From Cytobacillus oceanisediminis (GTDB lineage Bacteria; Bacillota; Bacilli; Bacillales; Cytobacillaceae): DNA of 64,000 nucleotides. The notes under the pieces are model-generated. The model saw nothing but the letters and a program-made list of their open reading frames with translations, was not told the DNA's origin and ran no database searches. A program made the translations under genes and the position numbers. Where the stretch lies: contig NZ_CP065511.1 in the NCBI RefSeq assembly GCF_022811925.1, positions 5,023,001 through 5,087,000 on the forward strand, read 5' to 3'. Positions 34,450-42,661 of this stretch are shown here, piece by piece. Numbering within the stretch: the stretch's first letter is position 1; every line of letters begins with the position of its first letter.

Positions 34450-35625
34450 ATGATGAGAAAAATACTTGTCCTTAATATTTTCCCAACGGTTTTCCCGCCG
34501 ACAAGCGGAGGCACATTGAGGTATTTTCATATTTATAACGAATTAAGCCATTTTTATGATATTACTCTTCTATCCCAAACAAACAGTAAAAAGGGGAAGG
34601 TCATAAAATACTCTTCAAGCTTTAGAGAATACAAAGCTGAAAGGGATCCTCTCTACTCGCAAATAAGACAGAAGCTTCATAATGCAGCTTCAGGCTATGA
34701 ACTTCCTTTAATTATGTATTTGGAGCTTGCCAATTATCCTGCATTATACAAAGAGTATTTCGAGAAGCTCTACCAAACAAGCGATATCATTATTCATGAA
34801 ACCCCTTATTTACTGGATTATGACTTCCATTTCAACAAAGATCAAAAGCCAAGAATTTATAACAGCCATAACCATGATTACTCACTGGCAAAGCAAATTT
34901 GGAAGGATGAAAAAGCGCGGGAATACCTTCCCCGGCTTTATGAAGCAGAACAGCGATTAACTTCACACGCGGACTTGATTTATGCCACATCTGCAGCGGA
35001 GAAGGAGGAATTTATTAAAGATTATGGGCTGGATCCTCAAAAAATAATGCTTGCCCCAAATGGAATCAATCCAGATGAATGGCTTCCGCGCAGAAAGAAG
35101 CCTGCCGGAAGGCCAAAGGCTCTGTTTATTGGAGCAGATTATCCGCCTAACACTCAGGCAGTGAAGTTTATCATTGAGCACCTTGCCGATAAATGCCGGG
35201 ATATTGACTTTATCATTGCAGGCGGATGCTGCAGACCTTTTCAAGAGCCTAAGAAAAATAACGTAAAATTAATGGGCAAGGTTAAGCACAAAAAAAAATT
35301 AAAGCTATTTGCTGAAGCTGATATCGCTATCAATCCGATGTTTAGCGGTGCAGGGGTCAATTTGAAAACGCTGGAATTTTTATCAGCAGGAATTCCCCTG
35401 TTTTCCACTTTATGCGGTGTCCGGGGATTAGAACTCATTAACCGCAAGCACTATATCCATGCCGAGGCAGAGGATTTCGCGGATAAGCTTAACCAGTTCA
35501 GCGGCAGTCATAAATTTTTGGAGGAGATGGCGGCATGCGGGCAAAAACATATTAACAGCCGTTTTTCATGGAGAAGTATAGCTGAAAAAATCCATAATGA
35601 TATTGAAGAGATTTTTTCTGATTAA
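34450..35625 (+). CDS. family 4-like glycosyltransferase
   Basis: A 391-residue GT-B fold protein. The N-terminal domain has PPTSGGTLRYFHIYNEL near 17, the middle has IYATSAAEKEEF and APNGINPDEW near 200, and the C-terminal donor site is GAGVNLKTLEFLSAGIPLF near 295, where the first Glu of the usual E-x7-E is replaced within a GAG loop. The donor is unknown. GAGGAGGGG precedes two ATGs (34450, 34453). Its stop codon overlaps that of the convergent gene within a hairpin loop. Confidence 0.85.
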   Translation: MMRKILVLNIFPTVFPPTSGGTLRYFHIYNELSHFYDITLLSQTNSKKGKVIKYSSSFREYKAERDPLYSQIRQKLHNAASGYELPLIMYLELANYPALYKEYFEKLYQTSDIIIHETPYLLDYDFHFNKDQKPRIYNSHNHDYSLAKQIWKDEKAREYLPRLYEAEQRLTSHADLIYATSAAEKEEFIKDYGLDPQKIMLAPNGINPDEWLPRRKKPAGRPKALFIGADYPPNTQAVKFIIEHLADKCRDIDFIIAGGCCRPFQEPKKNNVKLMGKVKHKKKLKLFAEADIAINPMFSGAGVNLKTLEFLSAGIPLFSTLCGVRGLELINRKHYIHAEAEDFADKLNQFSGSHKFLEEMAACGQKHINSRFSWRSIAEKIHNDIEEIFSD

Positions 35626-35639
35626 GAAAGAATCTCTTC
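35605..35639. terminator. hairpin spanning two convergent stop codons
   Basis: A 15-bp stem from 35605-35619 and 35625-35639 (one G-U) with a 5-nt loop at 35620-35624. The overlapping TAA codons of both strands lie at the loop. T-rich arms make a bidirectional terminator likely, although it is entirely inside coding sequence. Confidence 0.6.
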
Positions 35640-36779
35640 TATAGCCTTTTTCAATAAAATTCCGGCCTTATCCCAGGTAAGATTCAGCATATCCAATCTT
35701 CCTTGTTGGCCTTTCTGTTTACACAGATGCGGATTTTCATAGGCCAATCTCATCTGTCTTTTTGTATCCTCCAGATCCGCTTCAGCCCAAAGATGGTCCT
35801 CATGTTTAAATAAATGAGGGTATAACCTCGATATGGCACTTTTGCTGCCCATGCTGTCTCTTGGATTCTCCAGCTTGCAGTCTATTAAAAAGGAATTTTG
35901 TTCATTCAAAAAATCCATTTGTCCGCCCCAGCCTGTAGCTATGACTGGGATACCGCTTGATAATGCCTCAATATATGGCAGACCTACCCCTTCTCCCCTC
36001 GTGGGAAGAATGAATGCATTGCCCAGCGTATATAAACCTTTAAGCTGTTTTTCCGGTATAGTGCCCGTTATTACATGCAGAGGGGCAGTTTCATTTGTAA
36101 ACCCAAGACTTCTTTTATATTGCGAAATAGCCTTTAATATTTTTTTACGCTTGCTGCCATATGTTTTAATGACCAGCAGTACATTGTCTTTAGAAGTGAA
36201 CTCGCTCCAATAGGCTTTTAGCAAAGTTTCAGGATTTTTCCTATGCTGAAAATCAAAAACCGAAACAAAAACAAACTTCCCTTTTGCTTCCTTTAATGTA
36301 AGCTTTTTGTTTCCAGGGTCAAATGCATGTGTATCAGCCCCATGAGGAGCCAGAAATACAGGAACATTTACTCCGCCTCCAATCATGGCTTTCATATTTT
36401 GAGAGCATGGCACGCATACCCCATCACATGCATTAATGGCTGGCAGCCATGGACTTGGAATCTTTTCTGTTTCCCAAACAGTATTTAATAGAATCCGGTC
36501 AAAATTTTTTCTTTCTTTATTGATATCATCAATATTTCCAGGCGGACAATGATAAATTAAAATTTTTTGTTTATTTTTTTGGAGTGGCTTTTCTATTAAA
36601 TGCAATAATCTCTTTTTCTTGTTTTTATTGCTAAAATCATAAGGAAAATTCCAAGTATACGGTTGGATAATAAGATCAACACCAAGACGGTCCAATGCAA
36701 GAGTGTATTCTCTGCTTGCAATTCCATATCCGCTTGCATCAAGAACCGGCCCTCTCCAAATTACTTGATAATTTGTCAT
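35622..36779 (-). CDS. family 4 glycosyltransferase
   Basis: A 385-residue GT-B enzyme. The N-terminus has RGPVLDASGYGIASREY near 10 (acceptor domain Gly-rich loop), the middle has VPCSQNMKAMI near 122 and VSVFDFQHRKNPETLL near 178, and the E-x7-E motif is in RGEGVGLPYIEAL near 275. The start ATG overlaps the stop of the GT2 gene (ATGA). It is the third gene of the minus-strand set manC-GT2-GT4. Confidence 0.86.
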   Translation of the reverse strand: MTNYQVIWRGPVLDASGYGIASREYTLALDRLGVDLIIQPYTWNFPYDFSNKNKKKRLLHLIEKPLQKNKQKILIYHCPPGNIDDINKERKNFDRILLNTVWETEKIPSPWLPAINACDGVCVPCSQNMKAMIGGGVNVPVFLAPHGADTHAFDPGNKKLTLKEAKGKFVFVSVFDFQHRKNPETLLKAYWSEFTSKDNVLLVIKTYGSKRKKILKAISQYKRSLGFTNETAPLHVITGTIPEKQLKGLYTLGNAFILPTRGEGVGLPYIEALSSGIPVIATGWGGQMDFLNEQNSFLIDCKLENPRDSMGSKSAISRLYPHLFKHEDHLWAEADLEDTKRQMRLAYENPHLCKQKGQQGRLDMLNLTWDKAGILLKKAIEEILS

Positions 36780-37489
36780 TTGTACGCCTTCCCTCCATCG
36801 CTGACAATCTGTTTTACCTTATTAAAGTCACTGGTTCTGCTTACGGGAACAGATTTTCTTATCAGCCTGTCGTTGTCAGCAGTCCATGTATGATGTCCTG
36901 GCTGCGAGATTCTCAAACAGGCATAATTATTTTTGTCACCAGAGTATATTTTAAGCTTACTTTTGTTGCATAGCTTTAAGAAGTAGGTATCTTCGCCCAA
37001 GTTCACTTTCGGAAACCGGACATGATCCATGATTTCCTTCCTGAAAACCAGGGTAGCTCCCTTTATTCCATGCTTGACAAACCGGTTTTCTTTTCCAGGC
37101 TTTTGGATGGCCAGCAGCTTCTCTTTTTGAAAATACATGTAAACCGTTCTTTTCCCTACTATATCTGCCTTTGTTTTCTTCAGAGTTCTGACAGACTGAG
37201 CCAGATAGTTTGGAGCATAAAAATCGTCATCATCGAATTTTGCAATTATGTTATAACGTGAATTTAGAATGGCAATATTCAGGCATTCCCCAAGTGTGAC
37301 TTCTTCGCGCAGTTGAAAAACAGTTACATTATGAGACTCCTTTGCCCTCTTCTGCCATGCGGCTTTATCCATCTCATCATTATTTAAGATAATGATTAAT
37401 TCTTTTTCCTTCCAAACCTGATTTTCATAGTTTTCAAACACGTTTTCCATATAGTCCTGACGCATTGTACAGCAGATGATAGAGACCAT
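36776..37489 (-). CDS. family 2 glycosyltransferase
   Basis: A 237-residue GT-A enzyme: VSIICCTMRQDYMENVFENY at the start, the metal-binding FDDDDFYAPNYL near 92 and GEDTYFLKLC near 180. It is a soluble single-domain enzyme. Resemblance to spore-surface glycosyltransferases of Bacillus (CgeD-like) is only suggestive. The start ATG at 37489 follows AAGGAGCGGGAAAG and lies 94 nt inside the manC reading frame. Confidence 0.85.
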   Translation of the reverse strand: MVSIICCTMRQDYMENVFENYENQVWKEKELIIILNNDEMDKAAWQKRAKESHNVTVFQLREEVTLGECLNIAILNSRYNIIAKFDDDDFYAPNYLAQSVRTLKKTKADIVGKRTVYMYFQKEKLLAIQKPGKENRFVKHGIKGATLVFRKEIMDHVRFPKVNLGEDTYFLKLCNKSKLKIYSGDKNNYACLRISQPGHHTWTADNDRLIRKSVPVSRTSDFNKVKQIVSDGGKAYK

Positions 37490-38862
37490 CTTTCCCGCTC
37501 CTTTATGATATGCTTAACCGTCTCTTCCCAGGAAGCAGCAATACGAATAATATCCTCTTCCTGCAGTTTTTCGCCCCATTGGACTTCTATAATTTCCAGA
37601 GGTGTAATGGCCTTTACAGCATGTTTTGCACCGACCGGAATTTGAAGGACATCTCCTGCTTTAATATAGACAAGGCGGCCATCCAAAATAAACTCCCCTT
37701 CTCCAGAGATGATTGTCCAAGTCTCCTGTCTGAACTGATGAGTCTGGTAGCTGATATTTCTGTCTGGTAATATTTTAAGCAGCTTGGAAAGGGACTCCAT
37801 TCCTTCGCTAGTATAAGAAAAATCTAAAACTTTATAGATGCCCCATCTTTTTTCTTCATACATAAGCCGGGCTGTTTCAGCCATATCCTTTATAGCATTG
37901 CTCTTCTGCTTATCGGCAACCAGAATCCCCTCCGGGCTGGCAGCTATGATGCTATTAGAGATTGAAATGGCATGAATCGGAATGGAAAGTTCATTGACAA
38001 TCTGGGTATTTTTAGAGTCCTTTGATAGCGAACCTTTGCCGGAAACTGGACTCTCAAGCTGGCCGCTTAATGTCTCCCAGCTTCCGAGGTCCTTCCATAA
38101 ACCAGAATAGGGAATTACAATCGACCTGCTGTTTTTCTCAGCGATCTTATAATCAAAGCTGATTTCAGGCAGAAGATCATAGTTTTTCAGCAGCTGGCTA
38201 TAAGAAGTGGAAAGACCCATTTTATTTAAATACTCAATAATAAAATTCAGAGAAAATCCAAATACGCCGCAATTCCAGAAAGCATTCTTTTCTATGAGCC
38301 GCCGGGCTGTTTCTGTATCTGGTTTTTCTATGAATTGATCTATTGGAAGGCAGCCTATTTCCTCTTTTTGACCCGGCTTAGGGAGGATATATCCAAACTG
38401 GTCTGACGGAAACTGCGGCACAGCACCCAGCAGAGCAAGCTCAGCCTGCGATATATGCAGAATATCCGGAATGCTTTGCAGCAGCTTATAAAACAGGGGT
38501 TCCACATAGGAATCCACCGGCACCACACAAATGGTTTCCTCAGGACCGGCATAGTAATTGGAATGAAGGTACGCACAAGCTAAAGCAATAGAAGGAAATG
38601 TACCTCTTTGACTCGGCTCGCAGATGACGGGGATCTGAGTGTCTATTTGGTTTTTTATAATCTCCAATTGATTCTCACAGGTAATAATATATGTTGATGA
38701 TAGAAGCCTAGCGTCATCCAGCTGTCCGCAGACCCGCTGAATCATGGATTCAGGCTTCCCATGCTGTGTAGGCAGCAGCTTTAAAAACTGCTTGGCCCTA
38801 ACTGAATTAGATAAAGGCCAAAGTCTTCGCCCTGAACCTCCTGATAGCAATAGAATTTTCAT
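37396..38862 (-). CDS. mannose-1-phosphate guanylyltransferase-like protein with cupin domain
   Basis: A 488-residue protein of the ManC/XanB type. The nucleotidyltransferase domain (1-330) starts LLLSGGSGRRLWPLSNSVRAKQFL, where Ala replaces the usual Pro of PKQF, and has FIEKPDTETARRL near 180. The cupin domain (about 350-455) has QTHQFRQETWTIISGEGEF, where the second His of the Q-x-H-x-H isomerase site is Phe. It therefore probably makes GDP-mannose (or a similar GDP-sugar), with isomerase activity in doubt. About 35 C-terminal residues overlap the GT2 gene in another frame and look like a non-homologous tail. Bounded upstream by MITE copy B. Confidence 0.82.
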   Translation of the reverse strand: MKILLLSGGSGRRLWPLSNSVRAKQFLKLLPTQHGKPESMIQRVCGQLDDARLLSSTYIITCENQLEIIKNQIDTQIPVICEPSQRGTFPSIALACAYLHSNYYAGPEETICVVPVDSYVEPLFYKLLQSIPDILHISQAELALLGAVPQFPSDQFGYILPKPGQKEEIGCLPIDQFIEKPDTETARRLIEKNAFWNCGVFGFSLNFIIEYLNKMGLSTSYSQLLKNYDLLPEISFDYKIAEKNSRSIVIPYSGLWKDLGSWETLSGQLESPVSGKGSLSKDSKNTQIVNELSIPIHAISISNSIIAASPEGILVADKQKSNAIKDMAETARLMYEEKRWGIYKVLDFSYTSEGMESLSKLLKILPDRNISYQTHQFRQETWTIISGEGEFILDGRLVYIKAGDVLQIPVGAKHAVKAITPLEIIEVQWGEKLQEEDIIRIAASWEETVKHIIKERERWSLSSAVQCVRTIWKTCLKTMKIRFGRKKN

Positions 38863-38991
38863 ATCTCAACCCCATTTTTAATTAAATATAAAGCTGGTAC
38901 TTGTATTCTATGGGGCCTATCCAATAGCGGTATGGTCATATGAATCAAATTATCTTACTTTTTAAGGTTCGTCAGAGCTTTTTATAAATAA

Positions 38992-39232
38992 TACTTTGTT
39001 AAATTTGGCTGTTGATTTCAGCACGAGGCATTCAGCGAACGCGGGCCTACCGGGATCCTCCTCGACGCTTTGCACCTGCGGGGTCTCCCTTGGGATGCTA
39101 CTCCCGCAGGACTTTGATAAGCATCTCCTGAGTAAACACCGCACGAAGGAAACGCGATAGCATTTTCGAGAAGCTCGAGCCTTCCACTCCAATCAACAGG
39201 TGCTAAAACAACAATGAGATTTTAACAGAGCT
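38992..39232 (-). mobile_element. MITE-like element, copy B (241 bp)
   Basis: Degenerate left end TACTTTGTTAAAT and right end TTTAACAGAGCT, bounded on both sides by the identical octamer ATAAATAA (38984-38991 and 39233-39240), a perfect 8-bp target duplication. Its reverse complement aligns along its full length with copy A. It has no coding capacity. Confidence 0.85.
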
Positions 39233-39241
39233 ATAAATAAA

Positions 39242-39273
39242 AAAAATACCTGCATTAATCGCAGGTATTCAGA
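39242..39273 (-). terminator. orphan terminator
   Basis: AATACCTGC and GCAGGTATT form a perfect 9-bp stem with a 7-nt loop and T8 on the minus strand. The nearest minus-strand gene, minJ, has its own terminator 225 bp upstream, so this one may end a short RNA. Confidence 0.7.
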
Positions 39274-39497
39274 CCAAAGCAGCTCTTTTTTCAATTCCGG
39301 GTCTATATTTTTAGTTAATATCCATTCCAGCTAGCTGCATCTGCTAATTTAAGGGCTCTGTTTAAGCCGGATTTCGCGCAGCATGTTTATCTAATAAATC
39401 AGGAAGATTATACGAGGAAAATGTGAGCTTTTCTAGCTATAAAACTCCCTGGCAAAAACCAGGATTCAACTTTGCTCTTTCTGGAAAATTACTTCGC

Positions 39498-39532
39498 AAA
39501 AAAGCCGCCTGTATGGTATTGGCGGCTTTTTT
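39498..39532 (-). terminator. terminator of the ftsEX-ctpB-minJ genes
   Basis: AAAAAAGCCGCC and GGCGGCTTTTTT form a perfect 12-bp stem with an 11-nt loop. Confidence 0.88.
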
Positions 39533-39568
39533 CAAAGGTCACTATATTGATTTTTTGTTATACAGAAA

Positions 39569-40771
39569 TCATACCGCTTCACTGTCCCACTTTTTCTCGT
39601 CCTGCACAAACAGCAGTCCAAGCTCGTGGTGATCGCCTTCGTACAGAGCCCGCTGGACAAAGCGGACCTGGCTGTTCACATCAAGAACCTCAAGTTTGCA
39701 GTGAGCCCCGTTCTTTTGCAGCGCTTCATAGAAGCCTTTTTCATCATGGATCTTCACACCATTGACTTTTGTAACAACCTCTCCCACTTGTAGAGACATT
39801 TTATCAGCTGGTGAATCCGGAACTACTCCAAGTACCATGATTCCCTGATTGCGCTTGGAAAAGTAAAACGGTGCCTGATCCTCTGCCATTCTCTGGCGGA
39901 GAGAGATGAATTCACGGCCAATTATAGCAAGTGCGGCTGCACCCACAGCAGCAAGCGGATACCAGTAGCCTGCAGATGAAATCAGCAAAAGAAGTACGCC
40001 AAACACGCTGATTCTTTGTCCATGCAGTGCTGTTGCCTCTTTAGGAAGCGTGCCCTGGATTCGCTGGTAAAAACCTATCGAAAAAGGGACCAGAATGAGC
40101 GAATACGTTTCCCCGCCAATCGGGATCGCTGGCCACCAATCAAATGGCAGCTGCAGTGCCTGACCAGGAATAAGCAGAAACACAGGCACCATCCAGAGTC
40201 TTTTTGATTCATGAATGCCGATGGTCTGGCCCCGTTTACTCTTTACAAGCCTGGGAGTTGTGCCTTTCCGTCCGTTTCTTATAATCAGGAAGCCTTCTGC
40301 TATAACAAGGAGAGCAAGGAGAACAGCGATGGATGGAAAGATGGAAGAGTCAAGATCTGCTGCCGTCTGGGCGAATGATGGCAATGGCCATTTCTGTTCA
40401 GCAGCAAACATTGTTGCGAAAAATGCAAAGCCCAGCGTATAAACAGGCGCCATCCATCTCACTTTTGCCGTAAAGCTCCACAGGAACGTAAGAGCAGCAG
40501 TAAAAACAATCGTTTCCACTGGTACGACAAGTCCTGCTCCAACCATCACAACACTCACTAATAGACCTGCCAAGATACCCAGAGGAAGAAGCTGCCTCAG
40601 CTCAAAATAAGCATTTTCCGCACGAACTGAAAAGTCTTTGCGCTCACGCTTTACACGGGAAACCCCCAAAAATGCAGCCACAAAAAACAGGTAATAAAAT
40701 ACCGGGTTCAGCAGCAGCTTTCCCGTTCCTTTTAAAAACTCAAAAATCCACTCCTCTATCAAACTTGCCAC
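39569..40771 (-). CDS. minJ: division-site topological protein MinJ, GTG start
   Basis: A 400-residue membrane protein with six to eight hydrophobic segments (about 15-300) and a C-terminal PDZ domain (about 310-385, MVLGVVPDSPADKMSLQVGE). The length, topology and location next to ctpB match B. subtilis MinJ, which bridges DivIVA and MinD and places the division septum. The start is GTG at 40771 with GAGG close upstream. The swrA gene found nearby in B. subtilis is absent. Confidence 0.85.
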   Translation of the reverse strand: MASLIEEWIFEFLKGTGKLLLNPVFYYLFFVAAFLGVSRVKRERKDFSVRAENAYFELRQLLPLGILAGLLVSVVMVGAGLVVPVETIVFTAALTFLWSFTAKVRWMAPVYTLGFAFFATMFAAEQKWPLPSFAQTAADLDSSIFPSIAVLLALLVIAEGFLIIRNGRKGTTPRLVKSKRGQTIGIHESKRLWMVPVFLLIPGQALQLPFDWWPAIPIGGETYSLILVPFSIGFYQRIQGTLPKEATALHGQRISVFGVLLLLISSAGYWYPLAAVGAAALAIIGREFISLRQRMAEDQAPFYFSKRNQGIMVLGVVPDSPADKMSLQVGEVVTKVNGVKIHDEKGFYEALQKNGAHCKLEVLDVNSQVRFVQRALYEGDHHELGLLFVQDEKKWDSEAV

Positions 40772-40938
40772 CAGCCTCTATTAATAAATTCTCATGAATT
40801 ATGTAACAAACAGAAAACTCTATTACTCTATATTCTACCAAAAGCGCCTGCCAAAACCTATCACAATCTGGCTCAAATACAAAAATAGCAGAAGGAAAAT
40901 CCCTCCTGCTAATGAAAGTTTACTTTCGACAAAATCCG

Positions 40939-42396
40939 CTATTTTGCAATATATCTCAGAGCCGTTTGCAGTTGAAGATCATTCTGCTCTTTTTTCATTT
41001 CTTCAATGGCGGCTTGTTCGAGCGCTGCTGCTGTTTTCTTGTCTATCCGGCCGGTTGTTTCAAGCTCTTTTTGCTTCTGAAATGCTTTTACAGCCGCTGC
41101 AGTGGAATCATTGAAGTAGCCATCTGTCCGTCCTGGAGCATATCCAAGGCCCGCCAGAATTTCCTGTGCATTCTTCACCATTTCATTATTCATATCGGTT
41201 GCCAAAGGCTTCTCCACCTGCAAAGGATGTGTTTGGTAGATGTCTGGCTGTTTGACCGCGAGGGTTGGCTTAATTCCCTTGTTATGAATCCAGTTTCCGT
41301 CTGGTGTCAGCCATTTAAACAGAGTAAGCTTTATATTGCTGCCATCTCCCATCGGAACTGGCTGCTGAACAGTGCCCTTTCCAAATGAATTTTCACCGAT
41401 TATGGCATAACCCTGCGCTTCCTTTAAAGCGCCGGCAAGAATCTCCGATGCAGAGGCACTCCCTTTATCTACAAGAACAGCAATCGGATAGCTTTTTGGC
41501 TTTTCAAGTGTGGAGAAGTACCTCATTTTTTCCCCATCCCGTTTCTCTATCTGCAAATATGGCTTATCACCCGTAACCAATTCTTTCAGGATTTCCTGTA
41601 CTGATGTCAGGAGACCTCCGGGATTTCCGCGCACATCAATTACAAGCCCTTCGATTCCTTCTTTCTCCATTTCACTCAGCTGTTTTGCAAATTCCTTCGA
41701 TGTATCTTCGGAAAAAGAGGTGATTTCCAAATACCCTACATTTTTTCCTCTTTGCTTTTTGATTTCCGAGTAAACTGTAATCTGCGGAATTTCATCTCTT
41801 TTTACTTCTACCTTTAAAGGTTCCTTAAGTCCCTGGCGGGCAATTTCAAGTTCTACTTTTGTTCCTTTTTTGCCGCGGATCTTCATGGTAGCTTTATATA
41901 AATCAAGACCCTTCACACTTTCCCCATCCACTTTTAAAATTTCATCCTTCGGCTTCAGCCCTGCTTGTTCAGCTGGTGAATCTTTAAATGGTGCAACAAT
42001 GATTATTTTACCTTCCACCATGCTGACTTCTGCCCCGATTCCTTCAAAAGAAGATTCCAGTGTATCACTGAATTGTTTTGCTGTTTCTTCATCCATATAA
42101 ACAGAGTATGGGTCTTCTAGGGTTGCAAGCATGCCCTGGATGGCTCCCTCCACGAGCTGCTTTTCCTCTACTTTTTCCACATAGCTATTTAAAATTAGCT
42201 GATAGGCCGTTTCCATCTTTTCGATTTTCTCTTTTTCAATTTGTGTTCCGTTCTCCTTAAAATCTATTAATTGATTTCCTGCTCCTGTCTGCGGAGTTTC
42301 CTTTGCCAGCCACTGCATGCCTGCATATGTACCGCCAGCTCCTGTCAGCAATGATCCCGTCATCAGCACGGCGATCCATTTTCTGCTCATCTTCAT
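40939..42396 (-). CDS. ctpB: S41 carboxy-terminal processing protease CtpB
   Basis: A 485-residue exported serine protease: N-terminal signal/anchor (about 7-26), PDZ domain (about 100-185), S41 catalytic domain with Ser in GSASASEIL near 322 and Lys in NSFGKGTVQQ near 347, and a C-terminal PG-binding-1 domain (about 400-460, ILAGLGYAPGRTDGYF). In B. subtilis CtpB cleaves SpoIVFA to help activate sigma-K in sporulation. It follows the M23 hydrolase and precedes minJ on the same strand. Confidence 0.93.
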   Translation of the reverse strand: MKMSRKWIAVLMTGSLLTGAGGTYAGMQWLAKETPQTGAGNQLIDFKENGTQIEKEKIEKMETAYQLILNSYVEKVEEKQLVEGAIQGMLATLEDPYSVYMDEETAKQFSDTLESSFEGIGAEVSMVEGKIIIVAPFKDSPAEQAGLKPKDEILKVDGESVKGLDLYKATMKIRGKKGTKVELEIARQGLKEPLKVEVKRDEIPQITVYSEIKKQRGKNVGYLEITSFSEDTSKEFAKQLSEMEKEGIEGLVIDVRGNPGGLLTSVQEILKELVTGDKPYLQIEKRDGEKMRYFSTLEKPKSYPIAVLVDKGSASASEILAGALKEAQGYAIIGENSFGKGTVQQPVPMGDGSNIKLTLFKWLTPDGNWIHNKGIKPTLAVKQPDIYQTHPLQVEKPLATDMNNEMVKNAQEILAGLGYAPGRTDGYFNDSTAAAVKAFQKQKELETTGRIDKKTAAALEQAAIEEMKKEQNDLQLQTALRYIAK

Positions 42397-42483
42397 CTCC
42401 CTTTCTATTTTGCCGGGATCCTTGTTATATTCAGCGAATACTGTATTATCAGCTGCCTTTTCTCAGTTTTAAATAAATAAAAA

Positions 42484-42508
42484 CAACCCGCAAAGGGACG
42501 CGGGTGTC
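42484..42508 (-). terminator. hairpin between the M23 gene and ctpB
   Basis: On the minus strand ACCCGC and GCGGGT with an 8-nt loop, then TGTTTTTATT. With the next terminator it separates the M23 gene from ctpB. Confidence 0.6.
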
Positions 42509-42619
42509 TTCGCTTATTCCATCCTATGTGGGGAATGGACGAGTTATGATTTCTTTTGCTTGAGACGATTTCAAAAACAAATTGTTTTATAGGATTAAAG
42601 ACCCTCTTCAAGGGTAAAA

Positions 42620-42658
42620 GAAAAGTGGAAGAAGCTGAGCTCCTTCCACTTTCACTAT
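42620..42658 (-). terminator. terminator of the M23 hydrolase gene
   Basis: AAAGTGGAAG and CTTCCACTTT form a stem that extends inward, with a T-rich tail on the minus strand. Confidence 0.7.
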
Positions 42659-42661
42659 TTT

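Larger units (their letters stand above)
39233..39568. other. non-coding gap after MITE copy B
   Basis: 336 nt with two minus-strand terminators (39242-39273 and 39498-39532) and, between them, a possible minus-strand -10 TATAAT. It may encode a small RNA (see findings). No protein gene is seen. A solitary GGCTCTGTTTAA at 39354-39365 resembles a MITE end. Confidence 0.5.
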
